Of a stretch of 64,000 nt of DNA, positions 32,939-40,551 are shown one piece after another. Numbering within the stretch: the stretch's first letter is position 1; each line of letters begins with the position of its first letter. Source of the DNA: Rathayibacter sp. VKM Ac-2754 (lineage in GTDB: Bacteria > Actinomycetota > Actinomycetes > Actinomycetales > Microbacteriaceae); the NCBI RefSeq assembly GCF_009807095.1, contig NZ_WUCC01000001.1:434001-498000 (forward strand), read 5' to 3'. The notes beneath the pieces are model-generated. The model saw nothing but the letters and a program-made list of their open reading frames with translations. It searched no databases and was not told the DNA's origin. The position numbers were made by a program, and so were the translations under genes.

Positions 32939-33601
32939 TCAGCCGTTGCCGTTGCCGTTCCCGTTGTTCCCGTTCCCGTTCCCGTTCCCGTTGTTCCCGT
33001 TGCCGTTGCCGTTGCCGTTCCCGTTCCCGTTGTTGCCGTTGCCGTTGCCGTTGCCGTTGTTGCCGGTCCCGGGCTCCTCCTCGGCCGGCTCCGACTCGAC
33101 AGGCGCCGGCTCCTCCTCGACCGGCTCGGTCTCCTCCGGGCTCGGCGCGGGCTCCTCCTCGGGGGTCTCGACGGGCGCGGGATCCTCCTCGACGGGAGCC
33201 TCCTCGACGGGCGTCTCCTCGACGGGCGTCTCCTCCACCGGGGCCTCCTCGACCGGGGTCTCCTCCTCGGGGACGGGGTCCTCGGTCGGCGTCTCGACGG
33301 GGGCGGGCTCGGCGACCAGGGCGGCGAGATCCGCGCGCACCGTGTCGACCTCGATCTGGATCGCGGCGGCGCGCTCGGCGGTGACTCCTCCGCCGTTCAG
33401 GGCCTCGGTGAGCGCCGCCTGCAGGGCGTCGAGCTCGGTCATCGCACCGGCGTAGTCGTCGGCGGAGGCGCGCTCGGCGACCGCGACGACCCCGTCGTCG
33501 AGGGTCTGCGCGGTGGAGTCGTCGATCGCCGGATCGGCGGCGGAGCATCCGGAGAGCACGAGGGCGGCGGCCAGGACGATCCCGGCGCGGAGGCGGTTCA
33601 C
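32939..33601 (-). CDS. Lipoprotein with Pro/Glu linker and Gly-Asn repeat tail
   Basis: 220 aa. Lipobox VLSGC with acylated Cys near residue 19, a helical domain (about 25-95, DDYAGAMTELDALQAAL and AAAIQIEVDTVRADLAAL), then a long Pro/Glu/Val/Thr linker of PVEE-type hexapeptides, and 41 C-terminal residues made only of Gly and Asn. The GTG start overlaps the kinase stop (GTGA, 33598-33601), so it is co-translated with the Ser/Thr kinase. It probably spans the cell wall; its function is unknown. Confidence 0.75.
   Translation of the reverse strand: MNRLRAGIVLAAALVLSGCSAADPAIDDSTAQTLDDGVVAVAERASADDYAGAMTELDALQAALTEALNGGGVTAERAAAIQIEVDTVRADLAALVAEPAPVETPTEDPVPEEETPVEEAPVEETPVEETPVEEAPVEEDPAPVETPEEEPAPSPEETEPVEEEPAPVESEPAEEEPGTGNNGNGNGNGNNGNGNGNGNGNGNNGNGNGNGNNGNGNGNG
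32942..33066 (-). repeat. Hexanucleotide repeat array coding the Gly-Asn tail
   Basis: About 20 imperfect units of GGCAAC/GGGAAC (minus strand) with occasional extra AAC codons. Unit length is a multiple of three, so slippage changes tail length without a frameshift. Confidence 0.85.
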
Positions 33602-34863
33602 GAGCGGATGCTCTCGCGCAGGCGCTGCAGGTTCTCCCCGAGCTCGCCGTCGACGGCGGGCAGCGGGGTCTGCTGATCGCCCCCGAGCAGGACGACCGCC
33701 AGCCCGACGGCGATCGCGACCAGCGCGAGCATCAGGACGAGGAGCCAGGGATTCGGTCCGCGGCGACGGGGCGCGGCGGCCGCGGCCGACCGGGTCGGAG
33801 CGGGCTCCGCGGGCATCGGGCGGGTCCCGGTCGTCGGGTGCACCGCCGTCGCCGCGGGGAGCAGCTGGGTCGCGGAGATCGCCTCCGCGGCCCGCGTCGG
33901 CTCCTGGAGCAGCTCGGTCGCGGCCCCGGTCATCGGCATCCGCTCGGTCGCGGGCTCGGCGGCCCTGACCACATCGGGGACGATGATCGCCGTCGGCGGC
34001 CCGTCCCTCCGGGGATCGATGAGCCTGCGCGCCGACTCGGCGACCTCGATCGCGGTCGGGCGCTCCTCCGGCTCGCGGTGGGTCATCGAGTTCAGGAGAG
34101 ACGTCCAGCCGCCGCCGAGCGACTCGGAGACCTCGGGGTCTCGGAGCAGCCGCGCCATCGTCACCTCGATCGCCGATCCGGTGAAGGGGCGGCGCCCGGT
34201 CAGCGACTCGAGCAGCACCAGACCGAGCGAGTAGATGTCGCTCGCGGAGGTGAGCGGATCGCCGTGCGCCTGCTCGGGGCTGAGGTAGGCGGCGGTGCCG
34301 ATCAGCGTGCCCGGCGAGGTGATGCGGGTGGCGTCGATCAGGTACGCGATGCCGAAGTCGGCGAGCTTGGGCCGGAACTCGCGGCTCGTGAGCGGACTGG
34401 GCACGAGGAGGACGTTCGACGGCTTCACGTCGCGGTGCACGACTCCGGCCGCGTGGACGGTGTGCAGGGCCTCGCCGAGATCGGCGGCCATCGAGGCGAC
34501 GTCGTTCGGCGCGACCGGTCCGGAGGCGAGGCGCTCGGCCAGGCTCGGGCCCTCGGCGAGCTCCATGACCATGTAGGCCTGGCCGCCGGTGTCGTCGCCG
34601 CCGTCGTCCGCGTCGTAGAGCGTCACGAGGGCGGGGTGGTTGAGGGCGGCGAGCAGCCGGATCTCGGAGGACTTGCGCTGGAGGTCCTGCGCGTCGTCGA
34701 TGCCCGGCGCGAACATCTTCAGGGCGACGGAGCGGCCGAGGATCTCGTCGCGAGCCCGGTAGACGGTCGCCATGCCGCCCTTGCCGATCAGCTCCTCGAT
34801 CGTGTAGCGATCGCCGACGGTCGTGCCGACCACGCGGGTCTCGCCCGTTCGATGCGATGCCAC
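33598..34863 (-). CDS. Eukaryotic-type serine/threonine protein kinase
   Basis: 421 aa. Kinase domain at about 18-285: Gly loop IGKGGMATVYRA, catalytic Lys in VALKMF, HRDVKPSNVLL, DFG in LADFGIAYLI, activation-loop GTAAYLSPEQA. A variable juxtamembrane linker follows (Thr/Ala/Pro-rich), then one helix (NPWLLVLMLALVAIAVGLAVVLL, about 370-395) and a short external tail without PASTA repeats. The GTG start follows GGAGGAA. It is coupled to a wall-spanning lipoprotein, a possible sensor partner. Confidence 0.88.
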   Translation of the reverse strand: MASHRTGETRVVGTTVGDRYTIEELIGKGGMATVYRARDEILGRSVALKMFAPGIDDAQDLQRKSSEIRLLAALNHPALVTLYDADDGGDDTGGQAYMVMELAEGPSLAERLASGPVAPNDVASMAADLGEALHTVHAAGVVHRDVKPSNVLLVPSPLTSREFRPKLADFGIAYLIDATRITSPGTLIGTAAYLSPEQAHGDPLTSASDIYSLGLVLLESLTGRRPFTGSAIEVTMARLLRDPEVSESLGGGWTSLLNSMTHREPEERPTAIEVAESARRLIDPRRDGPPTAIIVPDVVRAAEPATERMPMTGAATELLQEPTRAAEAISATQLLPAATAVHPTTGTRPMPAEPAPTRSAAAAAPRRRGPNPWLLVLMLALVAIAVGLAVVLLGGDQQTPLPAVDGELGENLQRLRESIRS

Positions 34864-35053
34864 TGTTCCTCCTCGCGCGGGTGCGGGCGTTCGGCGCGCC
34901 CCCGGGTGCGACCTCCGCCCCAGGGTAGTACGTCCTCCATTCGGGGCGCAGTGTGAGAGTGGGGCTGGCGGAGTCGGGGCTCGGTGCTGTCAAGCCGGTG
35001 CCGGCCTCCGGGCCCGCACGTAGCGTGGAGAGCTCCGACGAAGGGTGACCACC

Positions 35054-35350
35054 ATGGACGACGCAGAGCAGGGTTCGACGATCGGCGCTCCCGACGGGGC
35101 GGCCCCGGCCATCTCGACGAGCAGCGAGCAGGTGCAGAAGGACCGCGCGGAGTCGCCCGGCAGCGAGCGCGAGACCGAGGCGAAGCAGGACCAGGACCCG
35201 ACGACGAGCCGGACGGAGACGTCGGGCTCGGCCGACGTGACGACCGTGCCCGGCACGGGCGGCCCGGACGACGTCGGCACGGTCGAGGTGGACCCGAGCG
35301 AGGTGTCCCTCAACGGCAAGCCCTTCCCGGGTCATGCCGGAACGAAATGA
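35054..35350 (+). CDS. Small acidic, Ser/Thr-rich protein
   Basis: 98 aa, unrecognised, hydrophilic throughout. The C-terminal part VEVDPSEVSLNGKPFPGHAGTK is the only stretch with local conservation character. ATG at 35054 follows AAGGGTG; a GTG 9 nt earlier (35045) is an alternative. TAGCGT near 35020 is a possible -10. The last codons lie inside one arm of the terminator hairpin. Confidence 0.6.
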   Translation: MDDAEQGSTIGAPDGAAPAISTSSEQVQKDRAESPGSERETEAKQDQDPTTSRTETSGSADVTTVPGTGGPDDVGTVEVDPSEVSLNGKPFPGHAGTK

Positions 35351-35366
35351 TCCGGCATGACCCGGG
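35326..35366. terminator. Bidirectional terminator: 16-bp perfect inverted repeat overlapping a coding 3' end
   Basis: Arms 35326-35341 and 35351-35366 pair perfectly around a 9-nt loop that contains the TGA stop of the acidic-protein gene. A second small hairpin (CCGGC-TTC-GCCGG) follows near 35380. It separates the acidic-protein gene from the convergent SRAP gene. Confidence 0.7.
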
Positions 35367-35442
35367 AGTGTCCTTCTACCGGCTTCGCCGGAGGGGCCAC
35401 GCGGGAACGAAGTAGCTCGCCGAAGCTCCGGGTTCCCTCGCG

Positions 35443-36138
35443 CTAGGACGCGAGCGGCGTCAGCAGCCCCGGATCGTGCCGGTCGACCGTTCGGGAGTTG
35501 TTGACCCGGCGGTCGACGGGGTACGCGGTGATCGTGGCGGCGACGGCGACCGAGGCGCGGTCGAGGGTCGCGAGCATCTCCTCCGTCGACGCGAGGGGTG
35601 TCGGGTCCAGCCACTCGTCGCGGACATCCGGTGTCAGGAAGACCGGCATCCGGTCGTGCACGTCGCCGGAGGCGTCCCTCGCCTCGCGGGTGATGATCGT
35701 GAACGAGACCTGCCACTCCTCCGCCACCTTGCGCGCCGTGTAGAGGCCCGCCGCCGCGAGGATCGGCTCGTCGCCGTGGAGGAAGAACGGCTGCTTGCCG
35801 TCCTCGCGCGCCTCCCACTCGTAGTAGCCGCGCATCGGCACGATCGCCCGCTGCTTCGCGAAGGCGCTGCGGAACAGGCCGTTCGACGCGACCGACTCGA
35901 GCCGGGCGTTGATCGGCGACGGCCCCTTGCCCTTCGACCACGAGGGCGTGAAGCCCCACGAGGCCAGCTCGATCTCGCGCTCGACGGCGTCGTCACGAAT
36001 GCGCTCGCGGACGATCGGTGCGGAGTCGGTGGGCGCGACGCTGAAGTCGGGCGCCCAGTCGGCCGCCCGGCCGCCCGCCGCGACGAACTCGCGGATCAGC
36101 TCGTCGGTCTCGGAGTCCATCGCGAAGCGTCCGCACAT
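35443..36138 (-). CDS. SRAP-domain protein (YedK/HMCES-like abasic-site shield)
   Basis: 231 aa. The mature N-terminus is Met-Cys-Gly-Arg-Phe; Cys2 forms the covalent crosslink to abasic sites in single-stranded DNA. Other active-site parts are visible: NARLESV, YYEWEARE with the catalytic Glu, and the His in HDRMPVFL. Start at 36138 rather than an ATG 9 nt upstream is required for Cys2 and is backed by a leaderless -10 (TAGGGT). It is not part of an operon. Confidence 0.92.
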   Translation of the reverse strand: MCGRFAMDSETDELIREFVAAGGRAADWAPDFSVAPTDSAPIVRERIRDDAVEREIELASWGFTPSWSKGKGPSPINARLESVASNGLFRSAFAKQRAIVPMRGYYEWEAREDGKQPFFLHGDEPILAAAGLYTARKVAEEWQVSFTIITREARDASGDVHDRMPVFLTPDVRDEWLDPTPLASTEEMLATLDRASVAVAATITAYPVDRRVNNSRTVDRHDPGLLTPLAS

Positions 36139-36151
36139 GCCGCACACCCTA
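36139..36151 (-). promoter_or_regulatory. Leaderless -10 of the SRAP gene
   Basis: TAGGGT (36146-36151) is 7 nt before the ATG that yields the obligatory Met-Cys start. Confidence 0.5.
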
Positions 36152-37030
36152 CGCCGGAGCGACCTCCGGGACAGCCCCGCGGCGGCGCACGGTGGCGACG
36201 GCGAGACCGGCGACCATCACCGCGCCTCCGATGAGCTCGCCCACCGACGGCGTCTCGCCGAGGAGGAGCCACGCCGAGAGCACGCCGATCACCGGCACGA
36301 GCAGGGTGAACGGCACGACCGCCGCGGCGGGGTAGCGGGCGAGCAGCGAGTTCCAGATGCCGTAGCCGATCAGCGAGGCGAACACCGCCGTGTACAGCGT
36401 GCTCAGCACCGCCACGAGCGACAGACCCTGCAGCGCGCTCGCGACCGCCGGTCCGCCGTCGACGACCAGCGACAGCAGCAGCGCCGGCACGGGCACCACG
36501 AGCGCCGACCAGACCACGAGCGAGAGTCCGGAGGCGCCCTTCGCGCGGCGGGTCAGCACGTTGCCGATCGCCCACGACAGCGCACCGCCGAGGCAGACGA
36601 CGAACGGCAGCCACGGCGCGACCGCCCCGTGCGAGACGGCGACGACGACGAGGCCCGCCACCCCTACTCCCACGCCCACGAGCTGCCTCGGCGACGGCCG
36701 CTCGCGCAGCACGACGGCGGCGATCAGCACCGTGAACACGATCTGCGCCTGCACGACCAGCGAGGCGAGACCGGCGGGCATCCCGAGCGCCAGGGCGAGG
36801 TAGAGCAGCGCGAACTGGCCGAAGCTCATGAACGCGCCGATCATCGCGATGGTGCGCCACGGCGCCTCCGGCCGCTTCACGAAGAAGACCGCGGGGACGG
36901 CGACCACCGCGAACCGCAGCGCGAGGAAGAGCAGCGGCGGCACATCCGCGAGCCCTGAGTCGATGACGACGAAGTTCAGCCCCCAGAGGACGACGACGAG
37001 GAGGGCGAGGAGGCTGTGCCGACGGGTCAT
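36149..37030 (-). CDS. EamA-family (DMT) metabolite exporter
   Basis: 293 aa with ten helices in two EamA repeats: LLALLVVVLWGLNFVVIDSGL opening the first, FVVCLGGALSWAIGNVLTRRAKG opening the second, with the E-R-P loop LRERPSPRQ and LLGETPSVGELIGGAVMVAGL. Exports amino acids or other metabolites; substrate unknown. It is divergent from a LysR regulator 72 bp away, the usual arrangement for its control. Confidence 0.88.
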   Translation of the reverse strand: MTRRHSLLALLVVVLWGLNFVVIDSGLADVPPLLFLALRFAVVAVPAVFFVKRPEAPWRTIAMIGAFMSFGQFALLYLALALGMPAGLASLVVQAQIVFTVLIAAVVLRERPSPRQLVGVGVGVAGLVVVAVSHGAVAPWLPFVVCLGGALSWAIGNVLTRRAKGASGLSLVVWSALVVPVPALLLSLVVDGGPAVASALQGLSLVAVLSTLYTAVFASLIGYGIWNSLLARYPAAAVVPFTLLVPVIGVLSAWLLLGETPSVGELIGGAVMVAGLAVATVRRRGAVPEVAPA

Positions 37031-37075
37031 GCGTCGAGCCTCGCGCAGGCGACCCGGCAGCACTAGCGCAGGCTC

Positions 37076-37093
37076 CTACCGGCGATTCGGTAG
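37076..37093. promoter_or_regulatory. Inverted repeat in the eamA-lysR divergent promoter
   Basis: CTACCG-N6-CGGTAG, perfect 6-bp arms, overlapping the -10 TAGCGT (37091-37096) of the LysR gene, whose ATG follows 6 nt later (leaderless). Likely the LysR regulator's own binding site. Confidence 0.6.
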
Positions 37094-37102
37094 CGTTGCT
37101 GC

Positions 37103-38017
37103 ATGATCGAGCCATCGGCCCTCCGCGCCCTGATCGCGGTGCGCGACTGCGGCACGATCGCGGCGGCCGCGGAGGCGCTGGGCTTCACTCCCTCCGCCGT
37201 GTCGCAGCAGCTCAAGCGGCTCGAGCGGCAGTCGGGGGCGCCGGTCGCCGAGCGCTCGGGGCGCACCGTGTTCCTCACGGAGCACGGCCGCTCGCTGGCG
37301 GGGCGGGGCGAGCGACTGCTGGCCGAGCTCGAGGCGCTCGAGCACCTCGGTGCGGCGCCGGCGGAGGAGGTGACCGGCACGCTGCGCGTCGTCGCGTTCT
37401 CGACGGCGATGCGGGGGCTGCTCGTTCCCGCGCTCGGCGAGATCCGGCGGCGGGCGCCGCGCCTGCGCCTGACCCTCGACGAGCTCGACCCGTGGGAGGC
37501 GTCGGGGCGGCTCGAGCGGGGTGCCGCGGATCTCGCGATCCTGCACGACTGGCCGGGACTCTCGCTCGACCTGCCGCCGTCGATCGAGACCGAGACCCTG
37601 CTCGAGGACCGGGCCGACGTGCTGCTGCACCGCGATCATCCGCTCGCCGGCCTCGCCGAGATCGCGTCGAGCCGCCTCGCCGACGAGACCTGGGTGAGCA
37701 TCCCCGCGGGCGCGATCTGCCACGCATGGCTGCTGCGCACCTTCGCCGGCACCGGGCGCCGACCCGACATCGCCTTCTACGACGAGGACTTCAGCACGCA
37801 CATCTCGCTGGTCGAGGCGGGGGCGGCCGTCGCCCTGGTGCCGCGGCTGGGCCGCGAGCCGCTCCCGGAGGCGGTGGTCGCCGTTCCCGCGGTCGACCCG
37901 GTCTCGAGGCGCATCGTCAGCGCGGCCTGGCGCCGCTCGAGCGGTGCGAACCCGGCGCTGGCGCTGGTGCTCGACGCCCTGCGGCCGGTGGTCGGCGCGC
38001 CATTGCCGCAGAACTGA
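37103..38017 (+). CDS. LysR-family transcriptional regulator
   Basis: 304 aa. N-terminal winged helix (MIEPSALRALIAVRDCGTIAAAAEALGFTPSAVSQQLKRLERQ region, about 1-60) and a C-terminal periplasmic-binding-like effector domain (GTLRVVAFSTAMRGLLVPAL, EDRADVLLHRDHPLAG). ArgP/IciA-like features such as regulation of an exporter are plausible: it faces the EamA gene. Leaderless start. It should control the exporter and itself from the shared 72-bp region. Confidence 0.88.
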   Translation: MIEPSALRALIAVRDCGTIAAAAEALGFTPSAVSQQLKRLERQSGAPVAERSGRTVFLTEHGRSLAGRGERLLAELEALEHLGAAPAEEVTGTLRVVAFSTAMRGLLVPALGEIRRRAPRLRLTLDELDPWEASGRLERGAADLAILHDWPGLSLDLPPSIETETLLEDRADVLLHRDHPLAGLAEIASSRLADETWVSIPAGAICHAWLLRTFAGTGRRPDIAFYDEDFSTHISLVEAGAAVALVPRLGREPLPEAVVAVPAVDPVSRRIVSAAWRRSSGANPALALVLDALRPVVGAPLPQN

Positions 38018-38142
38018 GGCTGGAAGGGCCGAAACCCTGGATTCCCGGGACTTCGCGGCTGCTGGCCTTCGTTGTGCGGCGCGTGAGGCGGCGACGGTGG
38101 GGGTCTCTGGAGGATCGCCCCCGTACACGTCGCCCCCTCCTC

Positions 38143-38280
38143 GCTCATCGAGCCCGCAGCCCGCGCAGCGGGCGTGTCGAGATCCACATCCGTCAGCAGG
38201 CCAGGGCTGAGGGCTGATCCGCTGAAGCCGGTGGGTCTCGATACGCCCCTGCGGGGCTACTCGACCAGCATGCAGGGCGG
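38143..38280 (+). repeat. Repeat pair R1 in a second convergent gap
   Basis: An inverted copy (38143-38196, ending GTCGAGATCCACATCCGTCAG) and a direct copy (38228-38280, GGTGGGTCTCGATACGCCCC...) of the family seen at 26528. It lies between the 3' ends of the LysR and aquaporin genes; the rest of the 287-bp gap shows no gene. Confidence 0.8.
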
Positions 38281-38304
38281 GCGGCGGGCGGGCCCGATCA
38301 GCGC

Positions 38305-38994
38305 CTATCGGACCCCGGCGGGGGACGTTCGGGGGACGAGGGCGCGGACGACTCCGCAGCCCAGCAGCGCGCCGAGGAGCTGCGCGGCGACGAAGAGTGG
38401 CGCGGAGCCGGGGGCGATGCCGGCGAAGGTGTCGCTGAACATCCGGCCGACGGTGATCGCGGGGTTCGCGAAGCTCGTCGAGCTGGTGAAGAAGTAGGCG
38501 GAGCCGATGTAGGCCGCCACCGCCCCCGCCGCGAAGACCGACCGGCCGGTGGCGGCGAGGACGAAGATCACGATGACGAGCCCCGCGGTCGCGACGACCT
38601 CGGCGACGAGGTGCCCCGGCGTGATCCGATCTGTGCCGCTGAACGCGACGGGCGGGAGGTCGAACATGACGTTCGCGAGCACGCTGCCCGCGACGCAGCC
38701 GAGGATCTGCGCGGCGACGTACGGTGCGATGTCGCGGGCGCCGCGGTGGCCGAGAGCGAGGTCGACCATCGAGACGACCGGGTTGAAGTGGGCGCCGCTG
38801 ATCGGGCCGAGGACCGTTAGCAGTACGAACAGGCCGAACGCGGTGGCGATGGCGTTGATCAGCAGCTGCACGCCGACGTCGTCGGAGAGGCCGGTCGCGG
38901 CGATGCCGGAGCCGACGACGATCGCGGTCAGCGCGGCGGAGCCGCCGAACTCGGCGGCGACGCGGCGGAGGAGGGCTGCGGGGGCTGGGGTCAC
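38305..38994 (-). CDS. Aquaporin/MIP-family channel, AqpS-like
   Basis: 229 aa, six helices and two half-helices with NPA-type motifs: GAHFNPVVSM (first, Asn-Pro-Val) and FANPAITVGR (second, Asn-Pro-Ala). In some ars operons (for example rhizobial) an aquaporin of this kind replaces ArsB and lets arsenite leave the cell. It is divergent from the ArsR-ArsC gene across a 28-bp gap that carries an ArsR-type operator. The GTG start at 38992-38994 begins the conserved N-terminal helix. No ArsB or Acr3 is present nearby. Confidence 0.85.
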   Translation of the reverse strand: MTPAPAALLRRVAAEFGGSAALTAIVVGSGIAATGLSDDVGVQLLINAIATAFGLFVLLTVLGPISGAHFNPVVSMVDLALGHRGARDIAPYVAAQILGCVAGSVLANVMFDLPPVAFSGTDRITPGHLVAEVVATAGLVIVIFVLAATGRSVFAAGAVAAYIGSAYFFTSSTSFANPAITVGRMFSDTFAGIAPGSAPLFVAAQLLGALLGCGVVRALVPRTSPAGVR

Positions 38995-39007
38995 GCGCCC
39001 AGCCTCG

Positions 39008-39025
39008 CATAGACTTCGATCTATG
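39008..39025. promoter_or_regulatory. ArsR-type operator containing the arsR start codon
   Basis: CATAGA-N6-TCTATG, perfect 6-bp arms. The final ATG is the ArsR start codon (39023-39025), and the leaderless -10 TAGACT (39010-39015) is inside the operator. It also lies just upstream of the divergent aquaporin gene. An identical-pattern operator is at 39938. Confidence 0.75.
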
Positions 39026-39922
39026 GATGCCGCGATGTCGACCAGCGCGCTGCGACTGCTCGCCGATCCGACGCGCGCCCGGATCGCGGCGATGATCCTC
39101 GACAGCACGGACGGGCGTCAGCTCGTCGGGAGGATGGCCGCCGAGCTCGCACTGCGGCAGCCCACGGTGAGTCATCACGTCCGAGTCCTGGTCGATGAGG
39201 GACTCCTGGTGCGCGATCCCCAGGGTCGGAACGTCTGGTACTCGATCGTGCCGGAGCAGCTGGATCGTGTGTCCGAGTATCTCCGTGATGCCCCGGCGCC
39301 GACGCGCGTCGAGGGCGACGTCCTCGAGCGGATCATCGCCGACCTCGCCACCCGCTTCGCCGGCACCTTCTCGCCCGAGACCGTCGAGCGCTACGTCCGC
39401 GAGAGCCACGATCTGCTCATCGACCGCGGCCACGTGACCCGGCACCTCACCTCGCTGACCTCCCGGTTCGCAACCGACCGCCTCACCGCCCTCGACGCCT
39501 CTGCCGCGGGACGCTCGGGCGTCCCGGAGGTGCTGTTCGTCTGCGTGCAGAACGCCGGCCGATCGCAGCTGGCCGCCGCGATCCTCCGCCACCTCGCGGG
39601 CGACCGGGTGCGGGTGCGCACGGCCGGTTCGGCGCCCGCCGACGCCGTGCGCTCGGTGATCGTGACCGCTCTCGACGAGATCGGCGTGCCGATCGGGGGC
39701 GAGTACCCCAAGCCGCTGACCGACGAGGTGGTCCGCGCCTCCGGTGTGGTGATCACGATGGGCTGCGGTGACGCGTGCCCGATCTACCCCGGTCGCAGCT
39801 ACCTCGACTGGGATCTCGAGGACCCGGTCGGCCTGCCGCTCGCGCAGGTGCGCGCGATCCGCGACGACATCGAGGGGCGGGTCCGCGAACTGCTGGCCTC
39901 GCTCGAGGCGACCGCAGCCTGA
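39023..39922 (+). CDS. ArsR repressor fused to an arsenate reductase (LMW-phosphatase type)
   Basis: 299 aa. Residues 1-90: ArsR winged helix (LRLLADPTRARIAAMIL, ELALRQPTVSHHVRVLVDEGLLVRD). Residues 95-150: helical linker domain common in such fusions. Residues 168-299: low-molecular-weight phosphatase fold with P-loop CVQNAGRSQ (Cys174), MGCGDACPIYPG and DWDLEDP, as in mycothiol-coupled ArsC. The HTH part has no cysteine, so it lacks a classical As(III) site; sensing may reside in the ArsC part. Divergent from the aquaporin, followed by a free ArsC. Confidence 0.85.
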   Translation: MDAAMSTSALRLLADPTRARIAAMILDSTDGRQLVGRMAAELALRQPTVSHHVRVLVDEGLLVRDPQGRNVWYSIVPEQLDRVSEYLRDAPAPTRVEGDVLERIIADLATRFAGTFSPETVERYVRESHDLLIDRGHVTRHLTSLTSRFATDRLTALDASAAGRSGVPEVLFVCVQNAGRSQLAAAILRHLAGDRVRVRTAGSAPADAVRSVIVTALDEIGVPIGGEYPKPLTDEVVRASGVVITMGCGDACPIYPGRSYLDWDLEDPVGLPLAQVRAIRDDIEGRVRELLASLEATAA

Positions 39923-39937
39923 GCCCCTGGCGCAATA

Positions 39938-39955
39938 CATAGACAGCGGTCTATG
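39938..39955 (+). promoter_or_regulatory. ArsR-type operator upstream of arsC
   Basis: CATAGA-N6-TCTATG, the same arms and spacing as the operator at 39008, 27 nt before the arsC start codon. It gives arsC its own arsenic-controlled promoter. Confidence 0.75.
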
Positions 39956-39982
39956 CTTCGGGTGTTCGAGGAAGGAACACCC

Positions 39983-40393
39983 ATGACCGAGAAGCCCACC
40001 GTCCTGTTCGTCTGCATCCACAACGCGGGCCGCTCGCAGATGGCCGCGGGCTACATGCGCCAGCTCTCCGGGGGCGCCGTCGAGGTGCTCTCCGGCGGCT
40101 CCGAGCCCGGCGACCAGATCAACCCGATGGCGATCGCGGCCATGGCGGAGGAGGGCATCGACATCTCGCAGGCCGTCCCGGCGCTGATGACCACCGAGCA
40201 GGTCCGCGAGTCGGACGCCGTGATCACGATGGGCTGCGGCGACGTCTGCCCGATCTTCCCCGGCAAGCGCTACGAGGACTGGGAGCTCACCGACCCGAAG
40301 GGCAGGTCGCTCGACGAGGTCCGCCCGATCCGCGACGACATCAAGGCGCGCGTCGAGGCACTGCTCGCCGAGCTGCTGCCCGCGACGGTCTGA
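39983..40393 (+). CDS. arsC: Arsenate reductase, mycothiol/mycoredoxin-type
   Basis: 136-aa LMW-phosphatase-fold enzyme reducing arsenate to arsenite. P-loop VCIHNAGRSQMAAGYM with nucleophile Cys, MGCGDVCPIFPGKRY and DWELTDPKG; the short Cys spacing fits the Corynebacterium ArsC1/ArsC2 group that forms an arseno-mycothiol intermediate. ATG at 39983 is preceded by GAGGAAGGA; the in-frame ATG at 39953 lies inside the operator. Second reductase of the cluster, beside the fused one. Confidence 0.92.
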   Translation: MTEKPTVLFVCIHNAGRSQMAAGYMRQLSGGAVEVLSGGSEPGDQINPMAIAAMAEEGIDISQAVPALMTTEQVRESDAVITMGCGDVCPIFPGKRYEDWELTDPKGRSLDEVRPIRDDIKARVEALLAELLPATV

Positions 40394-40491
40394 CGACGAC
40401 CGACGTCATCCTCGACCGGGCCTCCGCCGCAGCAGTCCTCACCCCGGCACGCGACCACCTCGTGCCGCCCGGACACGCCGAGACGCGGAGA

Positions 40492-40515
40492 AGGGCCGCC
40501 CCGCGGGACGACCCT
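40492..40515 (-). terminator. Hairpin after the alkaline phosphatase gene
   Basis: AGGGTCGTCC/GGGCGGCCCT (minus strand) forms a ~10-bp stem with G-T wobbles and a 4-nt loop, 37 bp after the stop; a short T-containing tail follows. Confidence 0.5.
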
Positions 40516-40551
40516 CCTCCGTTCACCCCTCCCGACGGAGAGGCTGCAGTG

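Noticed and set aside
32942-33066. Phase variation by the hexanucleotide array
   Set aside because: Unit length is a multiple of three, so slippage cannot switch the frame; only tail length can vary.
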